This document shows positions 23,523 through 32,616 of a stretch of 64,000 bases of DNA, piece after piece. The stretch lies in contig LBST01000001.1 of the NCBI GenBank assembly GCA_000991135.1, forward strand, positions 1 to 64,000, in the 5' to 3' direction. The notes beneath the pieces were generated by a model, which was given only the letters and a program-made list of their open reading frames with translations, did not search any database and had not been told where the DNA came from. Origin of the DNA: Candidatus Roizmanbacteria bacterium GW2011_GWC1_37_12 (GTDB lineage: Bacteria; Patescibacteriota; Microgenomatia; UBA1406; GWC2-37-13). The translations under genes were made by a program, and so were the position numbers. Numbering within the stretch: position 1 is the stretch's first letter; every line of letters begins with the position of its first letter.

Positions 23523-24614
23523 ATGAAGATCTTAGTGGTTTCTCTTTTAAAAAGGAAGGTCACTCCGGAAATTCCTGCGGCCAGACCACGTATCATTTTC
23601 GAAATCTCTCAAGGATTGGTAAAGAAAGGCCACCAAGTAAGCTTATTAGGTACAGCCGATAGTTATATTCCTGGTGTGGAAATTATCCCTGTCATTGAGA
23701 AAAGTTTTGTCGATATGCCGGCTTTTGAAAATCCTTTTTATGCCGAGACCGCCTATTTAGTAAAGTTGGCAAAAAAAATTGAGGAGATCGGGAACAATTT
23801 TGACATCATCCATAATCATACTTATCCTGAATTCATTAATCTTTTTTCCGCTAAAAATATCAAAACGCCAATCATTTCAACTATCCATGCCCAGGCTTTT
23901 CCCGAATATGACGAAGCTCTTAGTCTTTTCCCCGAATGCTACCATATTTCAATTTCGGAAGCTCATAAAAAATTATTTAAAAAAGCAAAAATTTATAAGG
24001 TGGTTTATAACGGAGTTGATACAAATATTTACTCTTTCAGTCAAAAAAAAGACGACTATCTCCTATGGCTCGGCCGGCTGTCAAAAGCAAAAAATCCTGA
24101 CGGGAGTTTTATGGATCCAAAAGGAATCAAATGGGCAATAAAACTGGCGCAGGAAACAGGTTCGCGCCTTATGCTAGGCGGCAACGTCGAGGATATGGAG
24201 TTTTATAACCGCGATGTCAAACCTCATCTGTCTGATAAAATAAAATGGATCGGACCGGTTTCAGCAGAGTTAACTTTAACTAAACCTGAAATTGCCACCC
24301 TTATGCAAAAAGCTAAAGCATTTCTTATGACAATAAATTGGTATGAGCCGTTTGGCCTTGTGATGGCTGAAGCAATGAGTTGCGGAACACCGGTCATCGG
24401 ATTTGACCGCGGATCAGTCAAGGAATTAGTTATTAATGGGAAAACCGGATTTGTTGTTTCGCCTGATAAAGGAATTGAAGGATTAAAAGAAGCATTAAAA
24501 AAAATTGATACAATTAAACCACAAGACTGCCGCGATCACGCCGTTGCCAATTTTTCAACCGAAACCATGGTTAACAACTACGAAAAAACCTATTTAGAAA
24601 TTTTAAAACTATGA
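23523..24614 (+). CDS. GT4-family glycosyltransferase
   Basis: A 363-aa GT-B enzyme: KRKVTPEIPAARPRIIFEIS at the start, NGVDTNIYSF, LLWLGRLSKAKNPDG and YEPFGLVMAEAMSCGTPVIG (E-x7-E). It starts 4 nt after the preceding gene. TAAAAT overlapping the previous stop region ends 6 nt before this ATG, so an internal leaderless promoter is possible. Its 3' end overlaps the next gene by 4 nt (ATGA). It is more like the fourth enzyme of the cluster than the first. Confidence 0.85.
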   Translation: MKILVVSLLKRKVTPEIPAARPRIIFEISQGLVKKGHQVSLLGTADSYIPGVEIIPVIEKSFVDMPAFENPFYAETAYLVKLAKKIEEIGNNFDIIHNHTYPEFINLFSAKNIKTPIISTIHAQAFPEYDEALSLFPECYHISISEAHKKLFKKAKIYKVVYNGVDTNIYSFSQKKDDYLLWLGRLSKAKNPDGSFMDPKGIKWAIKLAQETGSRLMLGGNVEDMEFYNRDVKPHLSDKIKWIGPVSAELTLTKPEIATLMQKAKAFLMTINWYEPFGLVMAEAMSCGTPVIGFDRGSVKELVINGKTGFVVSPDKGIEGLKEALKKIDTIKPQDCRDHAVANFSTETMVNNYEKTYLEILKL

Positions 24615-25840
24615 AAAAAATTGCTTTAATGCATTTTGCCTATCCTCCAAATATCGGTGGAGTCGAAGGAATGGTTAAAGAGCACGCTGAAATTCTCACT
24701 AACCTAGGTTATGACGTGACGATTATTACCGGGTCGGGCGAGGAAAAAAATCCGGCAATTAAACTGGTTGTCATCCCCGAACTCCAATCGGTATTAAGTT
24801 TTAATCCGTTTTTACAAGAGAAAATTTTAGATAAGGGTGTAATTGACGATGATTTTTATAAACTGGCAGACACAATTGACCAAGGATTGGAAAGGGCTCT
24901 CGAGAAAACTGACGTTATTATCGTGCATAATATGATAACGATTGTAAGGAATCTTCCTTTTGTCTATGTTTTCAAAAATTTTGTCAAAAAATACCCGAAA
25001 AAAAAGTACTTTGGCTGGATTCATGATCATTCATATATCAATGAGTTTCAAATCAAAGATCTCGATAAAATTGTCAACTCAAAGTTTGAAAGAGAATTAT
25101 TAACAACTCCGATAAAAAATCTTAAATATATTCTTATTTCCGAAAGTTTTAGAGAACCTTTCATACAGTTAATGGGGCTTCATGACGGTGAGACTGTCGT
25201 CATCCCCAACGGCATCGACATTAACCATTTTTTGGAAATTGACGATTTGATCTGGGGGATCATAGATAAATACCAATTACTAAAAAAATTCCCACTTATT
25301 CTCTCTCCTGTAAATATACTGGAGCGAAAAAATATTGACTACTGCCTTGATATTATCCATGAATTGAAAAAAACCTATCCGGAAATCGGTTATGTTATTA
25401 CTGGCAAACCTTCAAGCCATCGTTCTACAGTCGAATACTATGATCGCCTGAAAAAAAAGATTGACGACCTTGGATTAAAAGACAACGTCATGTTTTTCAA
25501 CGATTTTCTCAACCGGGCGCTGATGCGGTCGGAAATACACGACCTCTACCAGATCTCTGATATAGTTTTTTTCTTGTCCAAAAGCGAAAACTTTGGCCTG
25601 CCTTTACTTGAGGCGGCTCTAACCAAAACTGCCATTCTCGTTTCCGACCTAAAAGTTTTTCGAGAAGTAGGCGGTGAATTTGTCAAATATCTGGATTACA
25701 GAACTGTCAGCCCGGAAAAAGCCGCCGAAATAGTAAAAAACTTTATCGAACAAAGCTTGAGAGTAAAGTTGAACTACCGCAGCCGGACTCAATACGACTT
25801 AAAGACTATACTTAAAGAAAAATTCATTCCCCTTTTATGA
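24611..25840 (+). CDS. GT4-family glycosyltransferase
   Basis: A 409-aa GT-B enzyme: [20 protein letters not shown] near the N-terminus (the Gly-rich acceptor-side loop), [11 protein letters not shown] mid-protein, and [20 protein letters not shown] as the E-x7-E region. ATGA overlaps join it to both neighbours, so the cluster is translated in series. The E-x7-E region lacks the usual Pro and Cys-Gly-Thr-Pro, so it may use a different donor. Confidence 0.82.
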   Translation: MKKIALMHFAYPPNIGGVEGMVKEHAEILTNLGYDVTIITGSGEEKNPAIKLVVIPELQSVLSFNPFLQEKILDKGVIDDDFYKLADTIDQGLERALEKTDVIIVHNMITIVRNLPFVYVFKNFVKKYPKKKYFGWIHDHSYINEFQIKDLDKIVNSKFERELLTTPIKNLKYILISESFREPFIQLMGLHDGETVVIPNGIDINHFLEIDDLIWGIIDKYQLLKKFPLILSPVNILERKNIDYCLDIIHELKKTYPEIGYVITGKPSSHRSTVEYYDRLKKKIDDLGLKDNVMFFNDFLNRALMRSEIHDLYQISDIVFFLSKSENFGLPLLEAALTKTAILVSDLKVFREVGGEFVKYLDYRTVSPEKAAEIVKNFIEQSLRVKLNYRSRTQYDLKTILKEKFIPLL

Positions 25841-26949
25841 GAATTGCCATTTTAGGGTCAAACAAGTTAAAAATCAGCCAAAATGTGGCAGCCGGGCCGG
25901 AAACCTTTATCTATACTTTTGTCAATAAATTTCTGTCAAGAAGCGACGGCTACCAACTGACTGTCTTTGCTTCCGGCGATTCTGACCTGCCGGTTAAAAT
26001 CGAAAGCATCAACGAAATATCTTCGATGGAAGATAAAGATATCGGCGAAAATTGGCACAAGCTTTATGAATTTTCCCTGCTTTCAAAAGCTTTTTCGAAG
26101 CCGGATAATTTTGATTTATATCACGTTAATATCGGTAACGGAGAAATCGCTCTGCCTTTTGCTAACTTTGTCAAAAAACCGATTCTTATTACCCTTCATA
26201 GCAGATTAGACGATAGCAAAACCAAAAAATATTTATCGCTTTTTAAAAATAAAAATATTTATTTCGTCCCTATCAGCAACTACCAAAGAAATACATTAAA
26301 AGACTTAAATTACGTTCAAACTATCTATCATGGAATTGATCTCAACGAATTTGAATTTAGCCAAGAACAAAGCGGGGAAATATTCTGGATCGGCAGAGGA
26401 ATCCCGGAAAAAGGCCTGGACGTCGCTTTTGAAGCCGTGAAAAGTTGTAAAAAACCGGCGACATTCTTTATTTCACCAAGGCTTAGCCACGAAATTTGGC
26501 TCAACGATCTTCTCAGTAAAAAGCCTGACCTAGCTCAAATCCATTACTATAACGCTCCAAGAAACGAGGTCATCGATCAATATAAAAAATCCAAACTGTT
26601 TCTTTTCCCAATCTGTTGGGAAGAACCGTTTGGACTGGTAATGCTTGAGGCGATGGCCTGCGGCACGCCTGTCGTTGCATATGCTCGCGGATCTATCCCT
26701 GAAGTAGTTGAAGATGGAAAAACCGGTTTTTTGATTAACAACTCTCAAAACGATATTAGAGGTAATTGGATCGTCAAAAAAACCGGTGTTGAAGGTATTA
26801 AAGAAGCCATTGATAAAATTTATTCAATGAGTGAAGTTGAATATCAAAAAATGCGTTCTTCCTGTCGAAATCATATAGAAAAAAATTTTTCCGTTGGTAA
26901 AATGGTAAATGAGTATAAAAAAGTTTATCAACAAATAGTTTCCCAGTGA
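25837..26949 (+). CDS. GT4-family glycosyltransferase
   Basis: A 370-aa GT-B enzyme: [18 protein letters not shown] at ~18-35, [30 protein letters not shown] and [20 protein letters not shown] (E-x7-E). Fourth and last glycosyltransferase of the operon, joined by an ATGA overlap upstream. The short 98-aa gene follows after 4 nt. Confidence 0.85.
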   Translation: MRIAILGSNKLKISQNVAAGPETFIYTFVNKFLSRSDGYQLTVFASGDSDLPVKIESINEISSMEDKDIGENWHKLYEFSLLSKAFSKPDNFDLYHVNIGNGEIALPFANFVKKPILITLHSRLDDSKTKKYLSLFKNKNIYFVPISNYQRNTLKDLNYVQTIYHGIDLNEFEFSQEQSGEIFWIGRGIPEKGLDVAFEAVKSCKKPATFFISPRLSHEIWLNDLLSKKPDLAQIHYYNAPRNEVIDQYKKSKLFLFPICWEEPFGLVMLEAMACGTPVVAYARGSIPEVVEDGKTGFLINNSQNDIRGNWIVKKTGVEGIKEAIDKIYSMSEVEYQKMRSSCRNHIEKNFSVGKMVNEYKKVYQQIVSQ

Positions 26950-26953
26950 CAAA

Positions 26954-27250
26954 ATGCAGTCAGTAAAAGACATCTTAAAAAAATTCAACCCCCTCGAAGA
27001 CCGCTATGTTTCCCGTGAATTTCAGGCGTTTGGCGTTCACTTAACGAAAAAACTTCAAGATGAACGGCGAAAAAGCCTCTATATTAAACTGTCAAAGACC
27101 ATTCCCCGCCCGGTACTCGAGGAAGCTTTACGCTACGTCATCGATTCAAACGCCAGGAACAAGGCGGCTCTTTTTATGTGGAAACTGAAAAAGCTAAACG
27201 CTTTTTCTAGTCCAAAAGTTCTTAAAGTTCCTAAAGTTCATAAAGAATAA
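26954..27250 (+). CDS. Small conserved-looking hypothetical protein
   Basis: A 98-aa basic protein without recognised domain; mostly helical (YVSREFQAFGVHLTKKLQDE, VLEEALRYVIDSNARNKAAL). It follows the glycosyltransferase operon by 4 nt. The final residues (SPKVLKVPKVHKE) are encoded by an AAAGTTC tandem word that continues into an AT-rich hairpin (27225-27290), so the tail may be repeat-derived. Confidence 0.6.
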   Translation: MQSVKDILKKFNPLEDRYVSREFQAFGVHLTKKLQDERRKSLYIKLSKTIPRPVLEEALRYVIDSNARNKAALFMWKLKKLNAFSSPKVLKVPKVHKE

Positions 27251-27290
27251 TAACTTTAAAAACTTTATAACTTTATGAACTTTATAAACT
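27225..27290. repeat. AAGTTC/GAACTTT hairpin
   Basis: AAAGTTCTTAAAGTTCCTAAAG on the left is answered by CTTTATAACTTTATGAACTTT on the right. Similar word repeats are at 35070-35115 and 57651-57690. It probably terminates the glycosyltransferase operon. Confidence 0.55.
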
Positions 27291-27299
27291 AAATTGTTA

Positions 27300-27328
27300 T
27301 TGACTTTTGTTTTTTTATTGTTGATAAT
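27300..27328 (+). promoter_or_regulatory. Promoter of the glutaredoxin-like gene
   Basis: TTGACT (27300-27305), 17-nt spacer, GATAAT (27323-27328). The ATG at 27341 is 12 nt downstream of the -10. Confidence 0.7.
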
Positions 27329-27340
27329 GAAAATAAGTTC

Positions 27341-27868
27341 ATGAAAATTACAGTTTACACAACTACCGATTGTCAGTTCTCAAAACAGGAACGGGAATAT
27401 CTCACAAACCATAATCTTACTTACGAAGAAAAGAATCTGGAAACCAACAAGGATTTCTTAACGGAAATGCTCGCCGTTTCTAACAACTTTGCCGGAACTC
27501 CTGTAACAAGAGTCGAAAAAGATGATGGCACAATCGCAGTCTTAAAAGGATTTACACCTGCAGAATTCGACACGACGTTCGGATTTACCAGTGAAACTCC
27601 AAAAACAGAAGAGACTAAACTGACTGAACCAACAAGCACCGAAGTCAAACCGTCAGAAGAACCAGTAAAACCAGTAGAAGCTACTCCTGCAGAAACTCCA
27701 ACAGCTCCTCCACCCGCCCAAATCACTCCAACTCCAGCGGATGAAAAACTCAACTCCGTCTTGGACAAACTCGAAGAAAAAACCGAAACACCACCAACAA
27801 CGCCTCCTCCAACTAGTTCTCCTTCCGTTCCCGATTTTCCAACCGGAGACACCAAAGTGACTGCTTAA
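27341..27868 (+). CDS. Glutaredoxin-like protein with Pro/Thr-rich tail
   Basis: A 175-aa protein. Residues 1-85 form a thioredoxin/glutaredoxin fold (KITVYTTTDCQFSKQEREYL) with CQFS (Cys11, Ser14), a monothiol-type site, and cis-Pro in GTPVTRVE. Residues ~86-175 are a disordered tail rich in Pro, Thr and Glu, unusual for glutaredoxin. It may be a redox or Fe-S handling protein extended for interaction with partners. Own promoter. Confidence 0.75.
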   Translation: MKITVYTTTDCQFSKQEREYLTNHNLTYEEKNLETNKDFLTEMLAVSNNFAGTPVTRVEKDDGTIAVLKGFTPAEFDTTFGFTSETPKTEETKLTEPTSTEVKPSEEPVKPVEATPAETPTAPPPAQITPTPADEKLNSVLDKLEEKTETPPTTPPPTSSPSVPDFPTGDTKVTA

Positions 27869-27878
27869 TTTTAGCCTC

Positions 27879-27895
27879 GTCACCCTACGGGTGAC
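27879..27895. repeat. GTCACCCTACGGGTGAC palindrome
   Basis: 7-bp arms with a 3-nt centre, between two convergent genes; a possible terminator and a member of the CACCC/GGGTG family. Confidence 0.7.
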
Positions 27896-27907
27896 GGATA
27901 GATTAAA

Positions 27908-28375
27908 CTAGAACCATCTCGGTATTTCTTTTAAATATTTTTTGTAGCTTTTTCCGAACCGTTTTTTTAAAACCGGCTCTTCGTGATAAATGATTAAAGT
28001 ATTTATAGCGGTAATTATCAAAAAAAGATAAAAGAGTTGGAATAAACGACCGAAATACATAAACTCACCCAATAAAATCATAAAATAGCCTATGTAAATC
28101 GGGTTTCTTGTATACTTGTAAAGCCCTGAAACAACCAATTTCTTCGGCGGCTCAATCGGCGCTGGTGTACCTTTACCAACGATTAAAAACAATCCCGAAC
28201 AATAGGCCACTAATCCCAATCCCAGCAACCCTAAAATTCCCCCCATAACCATAGCCGTATCATTGGCAAAGACCGGCAAGGAAAAATAATCGTTTAAAAG
28301 AATAAAAAGATAAGGAAAAAGAACAAAAAATATTAGACCAACAAAAATCGCAAGAAGTATTGAGGTTAGTTTCAT
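27908..28375 (-). CDS. Isoprenylcysteine/phospholipid methyltransferase-family membrane protein
   Basis: A 155-aa protein with four or five membrane helices. The C-terminal core, LVVSGLYKYTRNPIYIGYF followed by EEPVLKKRFGKSYKKYL, is the conserved SAM-binding region of the ICMT/PEMT-like family. In bacteria such proteins methylate lipids or small molecules; the substrate here is unknown. The gene ends tail-to-tail with the glutaredoxin gene and starts next to tRNA-Arg. Confidence 0.75.
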   Translation of the reverse strand: MKLTSILLAIFVGLIFFVLFPYLFILLNDYFSLPVFANDTAMVMGGILGLLGLGLVAYCSGLFLIVGKGTPAPIEPPKKLVVSGLYKYTRNPIYIGYFMILLGEFMYFGRLFQLFYLFLIITAINTLIIYHEEPVLKKRFGKSYKKYLKEIPRWF

Positions 28376-28379
28376 GTTG

Positions 28380-28451
28380 TGCTCCCGGGCAGAATTGAAC
28401 TGCCATCAGAGGTTCCGCAAACCTCTATTCTATCCGTTAAACTACAGGAGC
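28380..28451 (-). tRNA. tRNA-Arg(GCG)
   Basis: Cloverleaf on the minus strand: acceptor GCTCCTG/CGGGAGC with discriminator A, anticodon stem GAGGT/ACCTC, loop TTGCGGA giving anticodon GCG (CGC and CGU codons), and TTCAATT in the T loop. CCA is not encoded. Most bacteria use ACG (edited to inosine) for this box. Confidence 0.9.
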
Positions 28452-28487
28452 TAATAACTATTCTAACAGATTTTTACATTATAAAAT

Positions 28488-28515
28488 TGCTTTAGAGCTC
28501 AGTTTTGTCTATAAT
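28488..28515 (+). promoter_or_regulatory. Promoter of tRNA-Trp
   Basis: TTGCTT (28488-28493), 16-nt spacer, TATAAT (28510-28515), about 30 nt upstream of the tRNA. Confidence 0.55.
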
Positions 28516-28545
28516 TGGTTTGCGGAAAAATTGGCAAAATAAATA

Positions 28546-28616
28546 GGGGATGTGGTGAAATGGTATCACATTAGTCTCCAAAACTAATTTTCCAGGTTCA
28601 AGTCCTGGCATCCCTG
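28546..28616 (+). tRNA. tRNA-Trp(CCA)
   Basis: Acceptor GGGGATG/CATCCCT with discriminator G (as in bacterial tRNA-Trp), anticodon stem TTAGT/ACTAA, loop CTCCAAA giving anticodon CCA, T loop GTTCAAG. No encoded CCA end. A CCA anticodon reads only TGG, in line with TGA being a stop here. Confidence 0.92.
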
Positions 28617-28648
28617 CTTAGAGCTTCAAAACAATATTTATCCACATA

Positions 28649-28709
28649 GGGTTGGCTTACCCTGAATCTTTCGGCTTTGCTCAGGATAAACTTATCGAAG
28701 GGGTGAGGA
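28649..28709. repeat. ACCCTGA/CTTATCGAAGGGGT dispersed repeat
   Basis: Segment with TCTTTCGGCTTTGCTCAGGA and CTTATCGAAGGGGTGAGG, resembling the widespread CCCTTCGACAAGCTCAGGG-type palindromic repeats of many genomes. One copy seen, intergenic. Confidence 0.5.
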
Positions 28710-28747
28710 GACGTTTCTGAAATTATATATTTAACTTCCTTCGCTTC

Positions 28748-28776
28748 TTGACAAGGAAAAACAGAACAATTAAAAT
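28748..28776 (+). promoter_or_regulatory. Strong promoter of the interrupted small gene
   Basis: TTGACA (28748-28753), 17-nt spacer, TAAAAT (28771-28776); the ATG at 28786 is 9 nt downstream. Confidence 0.75.
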
Positions 28777-28785
28777 TGGAACAAT

Positions 28786-29061
28786 ATGTATAGTAAGAAA
28801 AAAGTAGTAGCGAGAGTTCAAGGAATACCTGATGGTAAAAAAGTATATTGTTTTCAAGATAAAGGTGAACAAAAACAAGTAGTAATAGAAACAGGTATTT
28901 AAAAATGTTCCATAAGTAGTCCTGACGTTGTTGAAATAAAATATTCTGATGCTGAATTTCTTCATCCAATTGGAATTATTGCTCAAGTTTGTGCTTATTG
29001 TAAAGCTAAACCAGGTAATGAAGAAGGTGGATGTAAAGCATATTACCAAGAAAAAAAATAA
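28786..29061 (+). pseudogene. Small gene split by an in-frame TAA
   Basis: The frame opens MYSKKKVVARVQGIPDGKKV and reaches TAA at 28900-28902 after 38 codons. It then continues in the same frame for 52 more codons to TAA at 29059-29061, with VCAYCKAKPGNEEGGC near its end, a four-Cys cluster like a small metal site. A single base substitution would explain the stop. A near-consensus promoter is still in place, so the lesion is recent, or only the 38-aa peptide is made, or the stop is a sequencing error. I do not recognise the family. Confidence 0.55.
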
Positions 29062-29128
29062 ACAAAATTCTTAAACAATGTCTATCCTTATGGGGTTGGG
29101 TTGTGTTTGTTTAGATTGCTATATCAAC

Positions 29129-29156
29129 TTGAATTTATAGAACGTTTTTGTATACT
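29129..29156 (+). promoter_or_regulatory. Promoter of the gene at 29163 (leaderless)
   Basis: TTGAAT (29129-29134), 16-nt spacer, TATACT (29151-29156), ending 6 nt before the ATG at 29163. Confidence 0.65.
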
Positions 29157-29162
29157 ATTATC

Positions 29163-29783
29163 ATGCCTGACCCAAGACCCATAAGACGAGAAGAAATAAA
29201 AACCCCAAAAGATTTTATTACAAGACTTAATCGGCCAGATGCAATTACTGTTGGAGCAGTGATAAAAAATATTAGGATACTTGCCAATCAACACAAGATA
29301 AACGAATCTCAAGGAAGGGTATTTTTTGCTGTTTATGGTATAGCAGGAAATATCTCCAAATCTGGAGAAAGACCAGACGTAGATTTACTTATTGTAACTA
29401 ATGCCAGGTGGAGTCAGGGACATATCGCTGAAGATTGGAATACTTATCTAAGTAGAGACAATAATGCTTTTAGTGGAGATTGGGTAGCAGGGACATTGCG
29501 AGACAGATTCTCAACTGAAGGTTATAAAGTTATACTAGTAAAAAAAATACCAAATCAATATAGTAAGGTCGGAGTTAGACAAAAAGGAATAGTAAGACTT
29601 GAACCACAATCTGAGGGAAGAAAGCCGATTGATATAGTTATTGTTAATCATATATGTTTGATAAACCAAGATATTACTACTTTAAAACAATTTGAAGAAG
29701 TTGGAGATGTTAATAAAAAAGGGAAACCTCTACCTAGAGTTTTATTGTTTAAAACAGAACACGAGACTGCTTCTGATTATTAA
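29163..29783 (+). CDS. Putative nucleotidyltransferase-fold protein
   Basis: A 206-aa protein. GIAGNISKSGERPDVDLLIV at about 52-71 resembles the G-S...D-x-D core of polymerase-beta-type nucleotidyltransferases, and IDIVIVNH further on could supply the third acid. It has no close family that I recognise. The start at 29163 is taken because the -10 box lies over an alternative upstream start at 29148. It stands alone with its own promoter in an accessory region. Confidence 0.5.
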   Translation: MPDPRPIRREEIKTPKDFITRLNRPDAITVGAVIKNIRILANQHKINESQGRVFFAVYGIAGNISKSGERPDVDLLIVTNARWSQGHIAEDWNTYLSRDNNAFSGDWVAGTLRDRFSTEGYKVILVKKIPNQYSKVGVRQKGIVRLEPQSEGRKPIDIVIVNHICLINQDITTLKQFEEVGDVNKKGKPLPRVLLFKTEHETASDY

Positions 29784-29971
29784 ACAATGTCTAACCGAAC
29801 GGACAGGAGTTTATTTAGTTATTTGTTCGTTAAGATTCAAAAACATCATTGATTTTTGATATACTAATTTTGGATACGGGACAATTTCTAACCAATTAAC
29901 AGTTCGGAAGTCGTCCACGAGAGCCTGCCAATTCTAACTAAACTCTCCTTAACTCTTGTTATAATTTCAGA
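29784..29971. other. Intergenic segment with repeated TTAAACAATGTCTA word
   Basis: The word TAAACAATGTCTA that follows the gene at 29783 also follows the interrupted gene (about 29070), suggesting a duplicated 3' flank. TATAAT at 29960-29965 ends 6 nt before the next ATG. Nothing else is clear in this stretch. Confidence 0.45.
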
Positions 29972-30394
29972 ATGAAACTTCCATGGTATGTTATTTCTAA
30001 AGGATCGCTATTACATCACTTGCCATTAATTGGTAAATCAACTGCGCAGAGCTTAGGACCAATAATTTTAATCCCAGATAATATATATCGTGACTTGAAA
30101 TCAGAAAAACCAAATCCAAGACATATTGCCCTTCTTATACACGAAGAAACACACAGAAAAAGGCAAAAGAAAATAGGATATTTGAAGTTTGCCTATAAAT
30201 ATCTTTTTGATTCTAAGTTCCGTTTCCAAGAAGAATTGTTAGCCGTAAAAGAAGCCATGAGATACCTAAAGTCAATGAAGATAGCTTTTGATTTTGAAAA
30301 AAAAGCAAAGTTTCTCTCAAGTTATGTTTATCTATGGCCAGTCTCCAAAGAATATGCAGAAAAAGAACTTCATAAAGTTTGGGATGAAATATAA
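29972..30394 (+). CDS. Small putative zinc metallopeptidase (HEETH)
   Basis: A 140-aa protein with LLIHEETHRKRQKKIGYLKF at about 55-74; HEETH is a zincin HExxH motif, and downstream EEL/KEA segments could give a third ligand (Glu). No signal peptide or membrane helix is clear. The leaderless promoter TATAAT is at 29960-29965. It is the first of three unrelated HExxH genes within 4 kb. Confidence 0.55.
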   Translation: MKLPWYVISKGSLLHHLPLIGKSTAQSLGPIILIPDNIYRDLKSEKPNPRHIALLIHEETHRKRQKKIGYLKFAYKYLFDSKFRFQEELLAVKEAMRYLKSMKIAFDFEKKAKFLSSYVYLWPVSKEYAEKELHKVWDEI

Positions 30395-30420
30395 AATTTG
30401 CTAAGACCTCGGAATTTTTC

Positions 30421-32160
30421 TCACCAACTCCCCCCTCCTCCCCCGCCGCCACCCCCACCTGATGAACCACCGCTGAAGCCTGAAGAAAAGCCAGAAGAAC
30501 TCCTGGTTGGCGTTGCCGCCGACCGGAAACTCTTCATCGAAGAGTTAAGAGAGTTGACAAACAGATAACTGTTGAAGTAGCCGCTCGAATACCCTTGATA
30601 CCAATCCGGCTGTTTTAAGTTTAAATCTTCAAATCGCCTCGCCCAAATCTTTTCAACGCCAAATGCGACTGCAAACGGCAAAAGGCGTTCAAACATCATC
30701 TGTTTATCAGCTTGGAATTTTAACTGCCTTTCCTGCGATGTCAGGAAATTTTTAAGGGACTTAGCTTCATTAAAGGCATTAACGCCTTCTATGGTTTTTC
30801 TCGGCATGACCCGGCCAAAAACAAAAGTAATAAACGCCAAAAATAAATTAAAGGTAAACAAAGCGATTCCTGCCAAAACATAATATCCCGTCCGTATACT
30901 TTGTGGATTTTTCGGAAACAATCCCCCAGCAACAATTTGTTCATAAAGACTTGTCTTGATTTTTTCCACTTCTTCATAAAGATACTCGTCTTTTAGTCTG
31001 ATTTCTTTTTTTGATTTAAAAAATTTATCAAGCAATAATTTTTCATATTCTAACAACGATTCTGGACGCGTCCCGCTAAGCGGGACTTGCCAGAATGACG
31101 TCATTCTGGCTTGTTTACCCTGTAAGGGTCCAGAATCTGCTTTCTGGGAATCCAGTTTTATCAACCAAAAATCTCCTTTCTTCCTCTCCTCTATTTTCAA
31201 ATATCCCCGTCTGGCTAAATCAATAATCGTCGCCGAGATGTCTTTTAGGTCAACTGTTTCATCGCCCAATGCCCCGACTTCACCAGGAGTTAAGAATCTT
31301 TTTCCTTCAGACGTCTTTGGTGGATTGTACCATGCAGTCGTCACCCCAGTTGTTCCTTTTGGATCTCGCCCTCCTGACCACCACTTATACACTATGAAAA
31401 AGGGTAAAAAAACATACCAACTTAATGCCAATAACCCAAGTAGTAATCCAACTAGTTTTCCAATAAAAGTATCCCAAAAACTAATAATTTCTTTTGGTTC
31501 TAATCTGGTAACGATGTCAATCGGAAAGCCAACAACGACCGTCAATCCTTCTCCCGAACTTAACTCTCTTGTTGAACTAATACCAACTTTATCACGATCG
31601 TGAAAAAAGTTGCACGCTGTTTCCGTACTGCCAGTAATTCCCGTATAGCAAGCAACTTTTATTTCTGATTCTTGTATTTCTTGAGGCCAAACAACCTGCG
31701 CGGTTGATTGGGTGATTGGTACCTCCCAGTCGTTTCCTGTCGCGTTCCAATAGAGCTCATCGTGATCTGAATAATAAGTCAAGGCTCCTCTTACTTTATA
31801 TTGAATAATATAAGTATGAATTCCGGAAATTGTTCTGTCTGGATCACCGATCTTCAATTTAATACTCTCATCAACTGTAGATCGTGAATATTTGTAAGCA
31901 AAATTATTTTCATCAGTGACAGAAAAATTCGAAAAGTCTAATTTAAATTTTTTGCCATCCTTGTTGGTTTTTATGTAAGGTATGTTTCTAAATATACCAT
32001 GTCGATCAAGCTCTCCAAAATCATATTCAATTGTTTCTTTGACATCAATCGTCCCGTCTTTATTAATCTTAACCCTCGAATCAAAACTTTTTATTTCTTC
32101 GGCGTTAACTGTAAAAACTAAAGCAAAAAACAAAAGAAGACAAATTAAAATCTTTTTCAT
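30421..32160 (-). CDS. DUF2207-family membrane protein
   Basis: A 579-aa protein. The signal peptide is ~1-20, an extracellular beta domain ~21-230 (DSRVKINKDGTIDVKETIEY is the DUF2207 hallmark), a membrane helix lies at ~245-268, a cytoplasmic middle at ~280-420, a second pair of helices at ~428-465, and the tail ends in a run of Gly with Ser and Trp, as in TPM/DUF2207 proteins. An in-frame REP-like element (31058-31137) adds about 26 residues in the cytoplasmic part. The start at 32160 follows TACTAT; readings further upstream would lack a signal peptide. Function unknown. Confidence 0.8.
   Translation of the reverse strand: MKKILICLLLFFALVFTVNAEEIKSFDSRVKINKDGTIDVKETIEYDFGELDRHGIFRNIPYIKTNKDGKKFKLDFSNFSVTDENNFAYKYSRSTVDESIKLKIGDPDRTISGIHTYIIQYKVRGALTYYSDHDELYWNATGNDWEVPITQSTAQVVWPQEIQESEIKVACYTGITGSTETACNFFHDRDKVGISSTRELSSGEGLTVVVGFPIDIVTRLEPKEIISFWDTFIGKLVGLLLGLLALSWYVFLPFFIVYKWWSGGRDPKGTTGVTTAWYNPPKTSEGKRFLTPGEVGALGDETVDLKDISATIIDLARRGYLKIEERKKGDFWLIKLDSQKADSGPLQGKQARMTSFWQVPLSGTRPESLLEYEKLLLDKFFKSKKEIRLKDEYLYEEVEKIKTSLYEQIVAGGLFPKNPQSIRTGYYVLAGIALFTFNLFLAFITFVFGRVMPRKTIEGVNAFNEAKSLKNFLTSQERQLKFQADKQMMFERLLPFAVAFGVEKIWARRFEDLNLKQPDWYQGYSSGYFNSYLFVNSLNSSMKSFRSAATPTRSSSGFSSGFSGGSSGGGGGGGGGGSW
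31058..31137. repeat. CATTCTGG/CCAGAAT element in the DUF2207 gene
   Basis: 80-nt double hairpin: GATTCTGG...CCAGAATGAC then GTCATTCTGG...CCAGAATC, with internal TCCCGCTAAGCGGGA. Translated in frame. Related elements are at 54913, 56171 and 58770. Confidence 0.8.
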
Positions 32161-32223
32161 CAATAATATAGTATCATATTTGGAAAGCGAAGATACCAAA
32201 AATTTCGATATCGAGCTTATCAT

Positions 32224-32592
32224 ATGAATTACAAAGCTGCTCCGGAAATCAAAAGACAAATTCGAGTCTTAGTCAAACAACTGAATTTTAATCACATCAA
32301 ACTTAATAACGTCCATTGTATCCGCAGCTTTGACGCCAAGACCAGGGCTTATGCAAGAATATGGGGAATGGCAAAATTATTCAAGGAAGTCGCCGGACTT
32401 GAGCCGAATTACATTATCGAGGTAAACGCTAGGCGTTTTGATAAATTAAACGAACGGGAGAAAATAAAGACATTAATTCACGAACTTATGCATATCCCGA
32501 AGACTTTTTCAGGAGCTCTTCTCTCCCACCGAGGTCCGTATCATGAGATCAACGATCGGGAAGTGGAGAAAATCCTGAGAAACTTAAAATAA
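32224..32592 (+). CDS. Putative metallopeptidase (HELMH)
   Basis: A 122-aa protein that matches the pattern of the small putative phage-type metallopeptidase family: DAKTRAYARIWGMAKLF, YIIEVNARRFDKL and TLIHELMHIPKTFSG with HELMH at about 82-86, then a late GPYHEINDREVEK with a candidate third His ligand. It is divergent from the DUF2207 gene. Substrate unknown. Confidence 0.7.
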   Translation: MNYKAAPEIKRQIRVLVKQLNFNHIKLNNVHCIRSFDAKTRAYARIWGMAKLFKEVAGLEPNYIIEVNARRFDKLNEREKIKTLIHELMHIPKTFSGALLSHRGPYHEINDREVEKILRNLK

Positions 32593-32616
32593 CTCGGGAA
32601 TTAGTTTTTTTTACGT

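Noticed and set aside
27421-27855. A 144-codon antisense frame rich in Val, Ser and Gly.
   Set aside because: Complement of the Pro/Thr/Glu-rich tail of the glutaredoxin-like gene; a composition artefact.
28598-29049. Two overlapping minus-strand frames of 123 and 108 codons rich in Phe, Tyr and Leu.
   Set aside because: They are antisense to tRNA-Trp and to the promoter-driven interrupted gene; no start signals or protein-like pattern.
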